Notes: generated by a model from the letters alone, not told the origin. Shown: positions 47,633 through 60,529, counted from the stretch's first letter. The stretch is 64,000 bases of DNA from Peltaster fructicola (GCA_001592805.2 CP051143.1:2356001-2420000); one strand, 5' to 3'. A program made the numbers and translations.

Positions 47633-49557
47633 TCACCTGAGTGAATCCTGCTCGATCTTGACAAAGGATTGTGCTGTTCTGATGACCTCCTCGCGAGCGG
47701 ATCCAGTCTCAGCCACGGCGATTGATGCTCGTCTGAAGATGTCAGGCTCAGCAGCCGAACCATCGAAGACTGTCGCAATCTCCTCCAGAGTGCCTGCATG
47801 TCATGTAAGCAGCGATGTAAGCTCAAGATAACATACTTACGCCCTTTGGTCTCAGGAAAGAAGAAGTCTGTTGAAAGTCAGTCATGCATGAAGAATCTCC
47901 TTTGGTGTGTACGATCTCACAGATTATAGGAATCATTGCTGACAAGGTGCCGATGTACAAGAAGTACAGCCTCCAGTGTATGCTCGCCAGTGCGATAGGA
48001 TTCACATACTGCTAGGATCAGAGGTGTCCTCTAGCCAAGGGACATACTCACTTGGTTGAAGAAATTAGCCCCAAAGACAGCCTGCTAGCTTGTCAGCTCT
48101 AGATATGGATGACATCGCAGTACTTACGGTTAGATTTGCAGAGAGACCTTTCGCGCGAAGATGGAAGGGTAGGATCTCGACAATGTAAGAAATCGAAAGC
48201 GGCGTGAAAGCTATATCATAGAAGCCGAAGAAGATATAGAGCATTGGTACGACAGCTGTACCAGCAGCTGTGTTGCCCTGCTGTGCAAATGTGGCACTGA
48301 GTGCTGTGACAATGCCCAACGAGAAGAGCATACCACTTGCCGAGAGGAGCCATAGTGGACGTCGACCATATCTCTCGGCTGCCAATGCACCCATAGCAGC
48401 TAGGATTGCTGATCTGTGTCAGCCTGTATAGACAATTCGTTGCGTCAACTTACCGTTCCAGCACTGCAGACCAAGATTGATGCAATTTTGAGATACCGGA
48501 TCCGTGATGCCGACAGTGTCAAGGATAGGCGATAGGTAGTAGCTGACGATGCCATTTCCCGCCCAGTTAATCATAAACCCAGTCTGTTCAGGTCAGCAAG
48601 CACGAAGTATTATTCCATCGAACTCACGATAATACAAATGAAAAACCTGTGTCTGTTGCCGCTCGTCCGAAGGAAAGCTGACCAGCCAGATGCTCTCTTT
48701 CCGCCCAGTCTTTCCATCTCGAGCGTCTCACAGATCTCTTGATACTCAAACTGGACCAACTCGTCATCCACTTGCCCGTTGGCATGGTACGTAGCCAAGA
48801 TTTGCAAGGCCTCAGCATGCCGGTCCTTTGAGATCAACCAACGTGGAGACTCCGGCACGAATAGTAGTCCGACGAGCTGCAATGCTGGGAAGAAGAGCTG
48901 CAGCAAACAAGGAATCCGCCAGCTCCAAGTGCTGTTCACGTACAGCGTACCAAGAGTGATGCAAGCACATAGGATAGCACCCCAATACCAGATAGCCTGG
49001 AACATGTTGGTGATGTTGCCTCTGTGCTTGGGATGTGCTAGCTCTGTGGTCAGTGGTGGTGCCGAGATCTGGGAAAATGCAAGACCTATGCCCATCATTA
49101 TCCTCGTCCCAAGGAAAGCATATGGTCCAGATGTCGCAGCCTGTATCACTGAAGCCATGAGCATCAAACTCGCGCCTATGGCTACGGTCTTTCGTCGACC
49201 AAGGTAGTCACCAAGATATGAAGCTGGAATGAAGATCGGTGTGCCACCAAGACTGAGGCCTGCTGTGATGATGCCCAGCAGCTCTGAGCTGATGTCGCCC
49301 AGGTTCGCCTTGAACTGGCTGTTGGAAAGGAGACCGTTGATCAGAGTGCCATCGTATCCGTTCGCTGCAGCAGATGCGAACATCATGGCGATGCTGAGGT
49401 TGAGTGCTCGTAAGCCTGGGTCTTTGATCCATCTCGGGTTGACGTTGTTCGAGAGAGTCTTGTAGATCTCATTGCCACTGTGTGTAACAGCCTTCTTGGG
49501 AACTGCTGTTGTGTCAGTCCGAGACTTCGATGACCTGCATCGCTGCATACCTCCCAT
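47633..49557 (-). CDS. MFS sugar transporter (lactose-permease-like)
   Basis: Eight exons, 49551-49557 (7 nt), 48628-49505, 48454-48583, 48128-48408, 48052-48081 (30 nt), 47921-48008, 47841-47867 (27 nt) and 47633-47793; introns are 43-53 nt; 533 residues. It is a 12-helix major facilitator of the sugar porter family. Signatures: AAANGYDGTLINGLL, IFIPASYLGDYLGRRKTVAI, VPESPRWLISKDRHAEALQI, GLQCWNAILAAMGALAAERYGRR and FPETKGRTLEEIA. The NCINLGLQCWN stretch favours the lactose/hexose permease-like fungal clade. The first intron is 45 nt and in frame, so its retention would add 15 residues rather than disrupt the protein. Substrate is not determinable here. Confidence 0.88.
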
Positions 49558-50086
49558 GTCGTAGAGTTAAGGTTGTGGCCTGCGAGGTTGTCACTTCGCT
49601 CTTCAAGTACGCGACACAGGTCGCAGTCATTCCTGCGATGACCACCTCCACCACTCTCATGGATACCACATCTTTGTGCGCTGACACGATGATGGCGAGG
49701 GGAGGGGAAACAAATGCAGGGTCTTTGTAGGACTGATTGATCGAAGGGAGAGTTTGTGGCGCCGATCGTGGCGTTGTTTCGTGAAGGATGCTATGTACGC
49801 TGAACCATACTTCAAGCTGGCAATTGTCGTATACTACAACCAGTGTCTTCAGTAGGCATGCATTCAGCACGATATTTTTCAGAGAGCAGCAGTCCGATGC
49901 AAAATGCGCATACATGACATGAGTCCAGATCGTGATCAAGACTGGGATGGGTGCTCGTTGACAACACTTCAGGAACCACTCGCACCTTATGCATAGGTCC
50001 GGCAAGACCACGACCGTTGCTATATACACACGGACACAATCTATCAAAAGCTTGCCTGAACGCTCACAAAAGCAAAGCATCAGCCT
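49558..50086. other. Intergenic spacer
   Basis: Promoter of the sugar transporter and 3' flank of GID4 (both minus strand). ORFs here are shadows. Confidence 0.4.
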
Positions 50087-51034
50087 TCATCTGAACTCCA
50101 TCGCTGCCATGCAACCATGATCCTCAACATGTTGCAGCTCCAACTGCTGGTATTTCTCGCTCTTCGCGTGGAAGTATATGCCACTGACCTGCCCGTCACA
50201 CTGGTTGAAGCAGATGTAGTAGAAGCCCTCAAAACTTGCGCCTGTAATAGTCTTTACCCGGTGGTCGGGCACCAGAAAGTACTCCTTCCATCTCATAAAC
50301 AGATGCTCGCGTTGCTGGAAGTTCTTCAAGGTGAAGTTGGGTGACTTGGCACTCTTGGCCAGTGGCCGCCATGCAGGAAATCGAGCCCAGTGTTGTAGGT
50401 CGACCTTCTCCGTAGAGCCCCATGATGTGTTCGTTGTCTTGAAGAGGTGCTTCGGACCGATGATCTCACCTTCGAAGAAAGTCGTAAGCGTTGGGTGGTC
50501 ATCGGTCAGGCCTTGTATTCTCAAATATCCACATAAGAATGATTCATCCATATTCACATCCTTGATCTCTACCTGCACATCATACACCTGTCGATCTGAT
50601 CTTTGAGTCCCATGAAATCGACTTCCTGGACGAAGAAACGACGAGGCTGCCGTCGGTCGATTCCTTCTACGTTCTAACGATGGCTCGTACTCGACTTGAA
50701 GTGATCGGTGTGTTGACGCTACGCCGGGTTTCGTTTCCGGTAGAGCTGGCGAGATCGGTCCCTCAGGTAATGTGCTTATATCCTCGATATGTTCGGTTTG
50801 CAACGGGGACTCAACGTCTGCCTCCAGGGCTCTTGATTCCTGGCATTCTTCAGGCTCTGGCGTTGGTTGCTGTGGTATCGCGTGCTCATCTTCGTCGTCT
50901 GCGCCATTTATCGACTCCTCTTCTGACTCCGATGTTTCTCGCTCTTCAGGTGGACAGGTCGCGAAGAATGTACTGCGCGAAGAGGTGTCGCTTCGAGGAG
51001 AAGGAGGGAGTGTTGTGTCGTTCGGTGTAGGCAT
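50087..51034 (-). CDS. GID4: GID4/Vid24 substrate receptor of the CTLH ubiquitin ligase
   Basis: Intronless, 315 residues from the ATG at 51034. Gid4 recognises N-terminal Pro degrons (in yeast those of Fbp1, Mdh2 and Icl1 after glucose return) and recruits them to the GID/CTLH E3. The beta-barrel domain starts FLRPGSRFHGTQRSDRQVYD and continues VQVEIKDVNMDESFLCGYLR, IQGLTDDHPTLTTFFEGEII, TEKVDLQHWARFPAWRPL and FMRWKEYFLVPDHRVKTITG ASFEGFYYICF, all strongly conserved. The N-terminal ~130 residues are Ser/Pro/Glu-rich and disordered, ending RSLQVEYEPSLE. The C-terminus is YQQLELQHVEDHGCMAAMEF R. Divergent from the MFS gene at 51884. Confidence 0.95.
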   Translation of the reverse strand: MPTPNDTTLPPSPRSDTSSRSTFFATCPPEERETSESEEESINGADDEDEHAIPQQPTPEPEECQESRALEADVESPLQTEHIEDISTLPEGPISPALPETKPGVASTHRSLQVEYEPSLERRRNRPTAASSFLRPGSRFHGTQRSDRQVYDVQVEIKDVNMDESFLCGYLRIQGLTDDHPTLTTFFEGEIIGPKHLFKTTNTSWGSTEKVDLQHWARFPAWRPLAKSAKSPNFTLKNFQQREHLFMRWKEYFLVPDHRVKTITGASFEGFYYICFNQCDGQVSGIYFHAKSEKYQQLELQHVEDHGCMAAMEFR

Positions 51035-51883
51035 ATCTGTAGTCGGGTTGGGTTGTGGTGGTGAAGGAGGTCGCAAGGATCATGTGCGCATCGTGCCAGC
51101 GATGTCGAAATGTACGGTGAAGCGATTCAAGCAATCTGGGTGTCAAGATGCAAGCACGTGTAATGATTAAGGTGTTGTTTGAAGGATCACATCAATGATC
51201 TGATGACGTGCGAGTGTTATTGCTTCAAGTTCGCTCAGCCGACCCTTGATCCTCACTCGTCCGCGGCTGCGAGCCTCGTCTCCACCATCCTCTCAATATA
51301 GCCTCATCACGTGGAGGGCACACATGCTATCCAAGCAGCTTCCAACATCTCACAACGTTCACTTCCATTGTTCTCAATGTTAAGGCCCACAGCCGTGGTG
51401 ATGCCGCGCGTGCTTGGGACCGCTCGCGGTTGTGTGTCAGGTCGATGCTCGGCCTCGTTGGAGTCAAAATCGTCCGCTACAGTCATCAACACCTTGCAAG
51501 ACAAGTCGAATGGCAAGATATGTCACTGTTGCGCGCAGTCGGTAATCTATGGTGAGACAGCGATGCCACCACTCATCGATCAACAGTCTATCGCTGGTGT
51601 ATGAGAGCTACCGAGGACATCAGTAGACAACTACTGCATCTACACTGAACCTGACTTCTGGTTCTGCGCATACACTTATTAACCAAAGAGGCTGCTCACT
51701 GACAGGCTCAGACGATCCTCGAAGGTAGACTTACAAGCAACATGAGTGAGCAGCAACTGCTCTCCTATATCGGCCTATAGTGGACCATCTGGCGCAGATC
51801 ATCGGCACAAACGTCGAACTTCAGAAAACTGCCCATGGACACATCTCTACCCTGCCGTCTACGACAATGTTGATGGCGAAACC
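51035..51883. promoter_or_regulatory. Divergent region between GID4 and an MFS gene
   Basis: 849 bp between divergent starts. It should hold both promoters. Short ORFs are present (e.g. 51311-51604, +) but not convincing. No specific site recognised. Confidence 0.35.
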
Positions 51884-53462
51884 ATGTCTGCTGTCGTTGC
51901 GACGTCCGATGTTGGTGCGACTGAGGCAAAGACCGATCCAGCACCACCAACGGAAGAAGCGCCATATAGCATCTTCGACAAGAGGCAGAAGTCCTTGATC
52001 ATTGTTCTGATAACAGTGGCTGCTACCTGTCAGTAGCCTTGTACAGTGCAGATATCGACTGACCGATACAGTTACCGGCCTTGCATCAAATATTTACTTT
52101 CCAGCTATTCCCACCGTCGCAAAGGATCTCAATGTCACGCCAGAGCTCATCAATCTCTCGGTCACATCGTATCTCGTTCTACAAGGACTCGCACCAAGTC
52201 TGTGGGGACCGCTATCTGATGCTAGAGGACGTCGTGTTGCATATTGCTGCATATTTGTCGTCTTCCTCGGTGCCTGCATCGGCTTGGCCTGTTTGCAAAA
52301 CTATGCCACTCTCGTTGTCCTGCGGTGTTTGCAAAGTGCAGGCAGTGCCAGTGGGATCGCTATCGGCTCTGGAGTTCTGGCAGACATCACCACTAGATCA
52401 GAGCGCGGTGGCTACATGGGAATCTTCCAAGCAGGATTGCTCACACCTGTAGCCATTGGTCCTGTGATAGGAGGTGCCCTTGCCGGATCCCTAGGATGGC
52501 GTTCTATCTTCTGGTTCCTGACCATATATGCAGGCGTCTACCTCATCTTCCTGATTCTGTTGTTGCCTGAGACACTCAGGTCTGTCGTTGGTAACGGCAG
52601 CCATAAGCCATCATCATGGGCGACTCGATATCCGCTGGAGCTGTATCAGCGCACTTCGGCCCTGAATACGGAGCACATGCCGTCCACATTGGCTGCCAAG
52701 AGATCGCTGGATGTGGTCGAGCCTCTACGCATACTTATTAGCAAGCAAGCCGCACCGATTGTGGTGTTTATGGCCATCTACTATGCTGTCTGGCAGATGA
52801 GCATCACGGCTATGTCAACACTCTTCGCAACCCGCTATGGGTTGAATGAGAGTCAGATCGGACTCACCTTCATAGCCAACGGCATAGGTTCAATGATTGG
52901 CACGTTGGCAAGCGGCAAGATCCTCGACTACGACTACCGCAGGGTCAAGACCAAGCATCACAGCAAATGTGGCAACGGAGACGCTCTTGTTCTGAGTCGA
53001 ATACAGACTGAAGTCGACTTCCCACTGGAGCAGGCTCGACTGCGGCTGATGCCCATCTTCGCTGGTGTCCAGTGTCTTGCAATCCTCCTCTTCGGCTGGT
53101 CGATACAGTATTCCGAGAAGGTCAGCATTGCAGCTCCCATTGTGTCCACCTTCTTGAGTGGACTGACTGCAGTCTCAGCTCAGTCTGTGACAATGACCTA
53201 CCTCATTGATAGCTTCCCGGATCGAAGCGCAGCAGCAAGCGCAACAGTCAATCTTGCACGATGCTTGTGTGCAGCAGGAGGAACCAGCTTCATCGTCCCT
53301 ATGATCAATGCCGTCGGCGTCGGACTTGCTTTCACCATTTGCACGATCGTACAATGCCTGGCCTTCATTCTTGTCATCGTGCAATGGCGTTATGCTGGTG
53401 GATGGCGACAGGCTGCAGATGAGAAGCGGCTGACATCTGCTGAACGGAAGCTTCCAAGCTAA
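51884..53462 (+). CDS. MFS multidrug/organic-solute transporter, DHA1 type
   Basis: Exons 51884-52028 and 52072-53462 (43-nt intron GTCAGT..ATACAG); 511 residues. The intron splits VAAT|FTGLASNIYFPAIP. It is a 12-helix drug:H+ antiporter-1 family protein: SVTSYLVLQGLAPSLWGPLS DARGRR (motif A), VLRCLQSAGSASGIAIGSGV LAD (motif near TM4), GPVIGGALAGSLGWRSIFWF (motif C). The central loop carries a lysine-rich stretch (RRVKTKHHSKCGNG). Such transporters in filamentous fungi export toxins or take up organic solutes; Qdr-like members handle polyamines and drugs. Substrate is not readable here. Confidence 0.87.
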
Positions 53463-56400
53463 GGATTGTATGCTGCTGTACACATCTATCCATCATTGCG
53501 CAAGGTCAGTTAGCTTATGCTCAAAGCTCTAGACAGTCTGCATGGCTGCTATCATGACACACCGCTAGCGATTCTCCTCGACACGAAATGCAGGACCGCT
53601 ATCTAGAACTTACGGATCCTAGTGCTCAACAGACGAGCCTGCCAAGACACTTTTCAATGTTGTTATCTCGCTCCTCGGAGCAGTTACAGCTGTCAACAAA
53701 CAAGCGGTGACTTTCGCGTCGACCCACTTTCTACATCACCGGATATTCTACGACATCCGCAACACATTCATCGACCCGTGCATATCTGTCATGCTATCTA
53801 TCATTACAATCCTTTTGTGATTGCTCACGCCTCGCAAATCTCGCATGCGCAGCCACGCCGTGGCGACGATAACCGCAATATCGATGGTATCGGCTCCTGG
53901 TAACGACGCTCCATCGAAAGAATGTTAGCTCTATACCATGAACACATTATACCGTCCAACGACTTCTCGGCAGTCTCGATCGTCCTGTATCTGGAATGCC
54001 GACCGTGTTCGACCTCAGCTGAGCCGTCCAGCGACAGGGTACACACGGCGAATTCTTCCTTGCGTTGTGTTACCATGCAGTGCATTCGCGAGTCATTACA
54101 CTGAGACAAGAAAGCTGCCTCGCATTCCCTCGTGATAACGCATCCTGTCCGCATGGAAGCCACCGAGAAGCCTCGCTAGTGGAAGAAGAAGGATAACCTT
54201 GTCGTTCGACAAGGCCAGACTAAGAAAGGCTGTCCGACAGTCTGCATACAGCTCTCCTTGTCACCTTACCTGTTCCTTCCGGCAGATGTGGAGAAAAGGT
54301 TGAGATAGGCTCCAGCACATGGCGATACAATATCAAAGAGCCATAAGGTGAGACCTGGTCAATCAAGAGCCGACACAAGAGCTGTGATCTCGTGCCAAAG
54401 CTGTGCCGTGTATCCAGGCCCATTGCCTGCATGATGCATCCAAAGTATAACAACAAGTACTCTCACCGGCTGAATGTTACAGCTTCATGGCGATATCTAC
54501 CTTTATCGCTACCGAGGCTGAGGTACAGCAGATGGCGCGATTCTGAAACGCAAGACATCGATGAATCTGGACATGACTGTCCTGAAGAGTGCATGATTTC
54601 GCGGAAGGTGAAGCCACATTTCCTACACCACTGCAGAGTCCGTCCAAAGTGAGAATGAAACGAATGATGCAAAAGAGTTTATGGTCAAAGCGAAGCCGAC
54701 AAGAAGCGCCGGAATATGTTCGTTGCGTCCACAAATCAGAGCTGACAAGGAATGCCCATGGAAGCCTTTGAAGGACAGTGCTGCGATAGGCTTAATGACT
54801 CGCCAAGCGTCTTGGTCTTTCGAACGATCATCCGAACGAAATCATCATGATGCTATTTCAAACGGCCCGACGCAGTGGAGCGCAACACTAGGAACCTCAA
54901 CATGTCCAACACATGTCCCCCTCCAATGGCACATGACAAGACATACGGCAGTCAGACCCTAGGTCTCAGCGAGCAGATATGAGACGATCGGTCTTGCGCA
55001 CAGATATCGTCATGTCTGTACTTTGGTACAAAGCTCGGCATCTAGATCAGCGCTTGAGAAAGTGAAACTTTTCTCCAGTTGTTCATGTGCCGCACGGTCT
55101 GCTCACGAGATGGAGTACGCAAGAATTATGGAGACTCCAAAGCTTGTACGAGCCTGACAGTTTGACTAGCTTTTGTCGATCGAAGAGGCTGGCATGGCGC
55201 AGCCCTTTCGGTGTGGTGGCACAAGACACACGAGCTATCTCTCCTTTGAGCTATGCATAAAACAGGGGCGTCGTCCAAAGCAGCCTCGTTGTCCAATAAG
55301 CCACCCAGAGGAGTGATGGGTCCGGGCTCTAAACTAATGAGGAGTACAAGAGTGCTGTGGCTTTACTTTCGTCCTCTCGTCTGTCTTCTCCCTTAGGCAA
55401 GATTGGGCTAGATTGTTGGTTTGGCGCTCAGCAGACGACGCTTGTCACGAGAAGCAGCTGCAAGCCATTGTCGCTACACCAGGAGGAGATACACGAGAGG
55501 CGTCAGTGGCCATTCTTCTGAGTCGGTGCCATTACGTGCGTCAATCGATGATCTACACGCTTGTACTCAGATCTTCGCAGCGTGCCCTCGCGGAACCACA
55601 GATGAGTCGGGTGTGATCGATTAGGTAAGACAGAGCGTATCGACGATCTTCTACCACCTGAGCAGAGGGTTAGCGAGGGCAAGAGTTTCGACGGACCACA
55701 TGGCAGCGCATATGCACGGAAATAAGCTCGAAAGTCAACAGCAGCAAAGTGCAAGTCTGGACGAAGAAGTTCAGATGGAATGCATCAATATCACACACCG
55801 ATTGAGCAATGGGCTAATCAAACTGCTCGCGAGAAGTCAAAATCAATGCGCAGCGGCGCGCGCGCGTGTAGGCGCAATTGGTCTTGTATGTGTGACGAGA
55901 TGAGGCCATGATGCAGCAATAATCAGCTTGGATCGGTATTTTTGGGGCCGCGGACCTGGTCAGAGTGTGCGTCTGGTAATATTATTATTACCACTGAGCA
56001 TTTGTGTGGTATGTACGCGACAATATGACGAAGTACCCGGATGATGGTGGATGGGAGTGACAAGGCCCTGGGTGTTAGGAGGGAGGAGAGAGAGAGTGGC
56101 AGCGCCTTATTTTTAGGTCATGGGTGAGCGACACAACTCATGCGAGCTGCCAGCCTGCTTTTGACCAATTGATTCTTGGTATCTCCCGAGTCTACAAGAT
56201 CATCCCCAGCATGATGGGTGTGAGTGGAGCACAAGGCTTTCGTGCGCGGATATCGGGCCATGGCACATTTCGCAGAGCAAGAAAGAGGTGAGAGTGTGGA
56301 AAAGCGCCCCATACTCTATCGAGACTTGCTCGGCGCTCTCATGCTGGCTACGTACCTGGCGCTGCTTGCACTCTGTTGCGCCGCCACACTCTTTCTGTCG

Positions 56401-56926
56401 TTCTGCCCTTTCCACTGTGCTACTTGTTCATTCTTATCACTCGTTGGCTCGCCTGCACTCCTGCTGCTGCTGCTGCTGCTGCTGCTTGGCCCTGCTTGCA
56501 TTGCCAACAGGGCTTTGTGGAAAGAGGACCTCGACCGGCGCCTCCTTCAACTCTAGTGTTATCATCCTCTCCGTCCATCCTACTCCTCGCTCGCTTTAAA
56601 CCAACCTACTGTCGTTTGTCAGGTCTCACCTTCGTTTCCTCGTGCCTTTCCAGATGCCGCGCATACTCAACAACAACTAATCGCATTTGCTTGCTACCTA
56701 CCAAGTCACTCGCTGTCCTCAACAACAACAACTACTACTCTCGGTCTCATCGCACAACCCGGACTATCTCCAGGAACGATTTCCAAGGAATCGGTCAGGC
56801 TGCCAGGCGCTTGAGTGCAGTGTCACCCTCACCCTCGCTTTTGTACGCAGTCCATTTGGTCCCGGGCTGAAGAGAGCCTTATGAGACTCCTTGCCAGCAT
56901 ATCCATAACGAACACATCACATCACC
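53463..56926. other. 3.4-kb region upstream of the homeobox gene
   Basis: The longest interval in the window without a supported gene. Many short ORFs are present; 55700-55903 (+, MAAHMHGNKLESQQQQSASL..) is the most protein-like but is not recognised. Hairpin 55975-55992 (GGTAATA/TATTACC) and a CTG repeat (listed) occur. The last ~700 bp are CT-rich and look like a long promoter and 5' leader. Long intergenic regions upstream of developmental transcription factors are common in filamentous fungi. No transposon signature seen. Confidence 0.45.
56461..56486 (+). repeat. CTG trinucleotide repeat (~8.7 copies)
   Basis: Uninterrupted CTG run in the probable 5' leader of the homeobox gene. Any ORF spanning it is unsupported, so it is more likely untranslated. 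Such tracts vary in length between isolates. Confidence 0.9.
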
Positions 56927-59320
56927 ATGGAGTATGCTCATGATTTCGCATTCCAGCAGCATCATCAGCAGCAGCTCGACTTTGGCGTTGCTCCACCGCA
57001 AGCCGACCTCCACCAACATCAGCCACGTTATCATCCAGGCTTCGACCTACCCTCGTCGGCTATGCAGGAGCCAACGCAGGGTGGTTATGCATTACCCACA
57101 ACAACACAGCAGAAGCTCTCATGCGACGTCAAGCCTAGACTCACCAAAGAGCAGCATGATGTGCTGGAAGCACATTATCAGAAGCAGCAGAAACCCAATA
57201 CGAGCACGAAACGGGGATTCGCTGAAGCGCTCAACGTGTCCCTGGAGAAAGTTAATGTATGTTCCCTCTTGCCCTAAGAAAATCCCTCATTGCGGCGCAG
57301 TGACCATAAGCACAATGGCTTGCTAACATTTCTTGTGTGTCAGAATTGGTTCCAAAACCGAAGAGCAAAATCAAAGCAGGATGCGAAGAAGCAGCAGGGC
57401 CCTGTGGGTATCTTCAGCGTACCACAGTCCAGCCAGATCAGCTTGGGAGCTTCAGAGTCGGACACCTCACCTGCTTACCCTGCGGCGGATTATATGCAAA
57501 TGATGCCTGACGAGGATGACATGCTCACATACGAACAGCCTCAGCCACACGCGATGGCCAACACTCAGCTGATGGCTGCCACTGCTGAGATGAACTACCT
57601 ACTCCCTGACATGCTGCCACAAGAGCTCAACCGAAGGACTCTCACGCAGGAGCAGTTCGATGCATTCGCGCAGCAAGACATGATGCTCAAATCTGGCGAT
57701 CTTGCAATGCTCGCTGCAAACGCAGAGTCATTCAACAACTACTTCGATGCCGCGCCAATGCCACAGGAATCAGAGCTTCCTTTCGATTTCAGTGGTGTCC
57801 AGCAGCACGCGATTTCAGCACCGAGCTCCGAGTGGACAGACTCTCGAAGCTCTTCGGTCTCTCTGCCACAGTCCTTCGACCAGCAGAACATCTCTACGCC
57901 GCTAACGCAGCTCTCTCTCTCCCAATGGCAACCTGGCCAGTCCGTCCCTGTCGACTTTGAGCAGCTCAATCAAGAGTTCCAAAAAGCCGCACAGGCTCGT
58001 CAGACGCCAGTGGACCACTCTCCCATCTGGCCAGAGGCTGAGCTGGTGAGGCGAGACTCCACAACATCTCTGCTTGCGCAATCAATGGGTAAAGTAGGCC
58101 TACACACACCACAACCACAGCAGCAGCCATTCAAGTCACCAACTCCGATGTCCAGTCTGGCTGCTCGCAGACAACGTCAACGCCCTGCACCACTTGGCCT
58201 CACCTCTCTTCGCAGTCAGTCCTATACTGGTACGGCGCAGACAGCTGCATCGCCTGGTCAGATGCAACCACCCAGCAACACACCACCTCAACTTCGTCGC
58301 ATCAAGTCTTCGAACGTGATCAGCGGTATTGCACAGGGTCGAGTGCAGAAGAGCGTCGCTCCTCCGCAACGATCGCCTCTCGCCTGGTCGTTCACCGATG
58401 CCATGACCTCGCCTCGTGCAGTGCGCCATCAGTCTTCGCAGTCGGCTTCAGGTCTGGCGCCGCCAACGCCAATGTCACCACCAGACAACACTGCTGAGCT
58501 TATGAAGGCACAGCAGCAGTGGCAGAATGCACAGCACATCAACAGCATATCTGAGACGGACGTCGAGCATGCTTTCCCACCACAGACCTTCGCATCCCCA
58601 CCACACACGCCAATGTTCTATCCTCACCAGCAGTTCCTCCCGCCGCAAATCATCCCAGGCGGCGTCGTCATGGAGAACACTCCACCACAGTCGGCGCCTG
58701 CTTCGCAGCAGTGCTTCCCACAGAACGTCTATGGTCAATCTCCTCAGCATGTACATCAGTACCAGCGTCCTACCATGTACCAGCCGCAGCCAATGCAGCA
58801 GGTCTACATGCCTCAACAAGCACATCAAGTCATGATGGCCGAGCAAGAGCAGTTACATATGGGTCCTCCTTTCACGGTCACCACGTCTGGACAAGCGGTT
58901 GAGATTCCCTTGCAATTTGCACAGAATGGATTGCCGATTGTGGATGCTCAAGGACAGATAGCGTTGGCAATGCCATCGCAGCTGCAATTCATACAGCATA
59001 AGGTGCCACGCTCCGACTCGAAGCAGGGCTTCCCGGCTGGGTCTCAAACGACATTCTCGGTCAGCCCTGAGACGATGTCGATTCAAGTGACTGCACAGGT
59101 GCCCAAGAACACTGCACAGAGTTCTTCGGACTTCTTCGTGCATGAGTACAGCCCTCCACAAGACATCAAACGAGACATGGCGGCACGCAAGGGCGTGGAC
59201 AGTGGCCCTAAGAACTACACATTCGCGAACCAGACTCCGGAGCACTTTGAGAAGGGCAAGAAGAGTGAGAAATCCTCGACGAGCAGCAGTCCCGACAGTG
59301 CTGGTAGTGCATCCACCTGA
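56927..59320 (+). CDS. Homeodomain transcription factor, Q-rich
   Basis: Exons 56927-57256 and 57344-59320 with an 87-nt intron (longer than most here) inserted inside the homeodomain; 768 residues. The homeodomain (about residues 71-125) reads PRLTKEQHDVLEAHYQKQQK, then GFAEALNVSLEKVN|NWFQNRRAKSKQD, with the WFQNRR recognition helix intact. The N-terminus is Gln/His-rich (FQQHHQQQLDF). The C-terminal ~640 residues are very rich in Gln, Pro, Ser and Met, typical of an activation domain, with tracts such as HQYQRPTMYQPQPMQQ. It is one of the fungal homeodomain regulators linked to development and conidiation, but I cannot name the orthologue. The long upstream region fits a tightly controlled gene. 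Confidence 0.9.
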
Positions 59321-59664
59321 TGCCGATACTGAGGACTGAGGTTGACGACCTCTAGCACGGATTGTGCTTCGAATCATTTGGAATATTGGCGAGCATCTGG
59401 CCAGCGCTTTCCTTTCTTTGTTCAACATTTTGCGATATTTGCTACGAAACTTTGGGGACAGGAAGGCATGAAGATCACTGCCACAGGCATTTCAAGAGAT
59501 GGGCTAATAATGGCATTGAGAGCATGGGTATAACGGATATTGATATGATGGACACAGTAATGATTATGATCGAGACATGTAAGATAGCGTATGCTATAGG
59601 CGAACAACGCCTGGTACACATCACTGCTGTTGTGTCTTTGTGATTATGAGAGGTACCACGCTCG
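59321..59664. other. Intergenic, 3' flanks of two genes
   Basis: 344 bp between the convergent homeobox and TRM8 genes. Nothing else seen. Confidence 0.4.
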
Positions 59665-60529
59665 TCAAGCATCATCATCACGTAGGCGTTCATAGACGGC
59701 GACGTACTTGTTGCCGTTGTTGCGAGTCACCTTCTGGCTTTCCTCGGTTGCGTGCTCCATCAGCTGCGCAGCCTTGTCCTCTGCCAGCTCCTCCTCTGTC
59801 ACACGCTTGAAGCTGGGATGAGCCTCAAAGTGCTTCACCATCCAAAGGTGCAGATCCTGCACATCTGTTATGGTATAGGCTCTCCCTCCAGGTGCTAGAA
59901 GGTACGCATACTCACTGTTGAGAGCGGTCGAAACAATTCGAGCCTTGTGCTTTCTATGCTTGAATTGCGGATCTGGAAAGCAGAAGAAGAGATGTGTTAG
60001 ACTGGCCTTTGGGAAGAAGTTGGGCAAGAACTTCATGGCGTTCGCTCGTACGCAGGAGATGTTCTGGTACAGTCCAGGCTCACCATCAGCACTCTCACTC
60101 TGAGCACGAGATGCTGCGACTTTGTCGATGACATATTGGGAAACACTCGTACGAATCTCCATGCCGACCATGAGCTTGTCTGGGTACTCTGGCGCGAGTG
60201 CAAAGAGCAGGCCTCCGAAGCCGCAGCCAATGTCTGCAACGCTCACTTGCTTCTGCATTGGAGGTGCGAGTGCTTTGGGGTCAGCACTTGGCATGGCATA
60301 AGCTGGGAAGTGCGTCGACCAGTCCATATGTTTGGGTGAGATTGGGCTATCCATACTCATTAGTCATCGATCTCTAAAGGCTCAGTGGCCTTTGCAGTGC
60401 GTACTATGTCAAGTCATGATCGGAGAATACGTTCGCATGTGCTCTCTGACGGTAGTGCTTCTTCTGGGGCAACTTCTCTGTGTTGGCGTTCTCACGCTTC
60501 TGTCGTTTACTCGTCGGTGGCTCCGACAT
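59665..60529 (-). CDS. TRM8: tRNA (guanine-N7)-methyltransferase catalytic subunit Trm8
   Basis: Exons 60405-60529 and 59665-60355 (49-nt intron GTACGC..AATGAG); 271 residues. With Trm82 it makes m7G46 in the variable loop of tRNAs. The start MSEPPTSKRQKRENANTEKL is basic, then KKHYRQRAHANVFSDHDL; an in-frame ATG at 60595 would add 22 residues. The SAM site is VADIGCGFGG, followed by MVGMEIRTSVSQYVIDK. The family signature FFCFPDPQFKHRKHKARIVS is complete, as is the late TITDVQDLHLWMVKHFE. The intron lies at DHDLT|YMDSPISPKHMDWS. The C-terminus YVAVYERLRDDDA is normal. Confidence 0.94.

Noticed and set aside
55975-55992. GGTAATATTATTATTACC hairpin resembling a circular-ssDNA virus origin
   Set aside because: The conserved TAATATTAC nonanucleotide is not exact, and there is no Rep-like gene nearby. 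It is an AT-rich hairpin of no clear role.
58853-59428. 191-codon minus-strand frame opposite the homeobox gene
   Set aside because: Antisense of a Gln/Pro-rich domain; the composition is a by-product of CAG/CCA codons.
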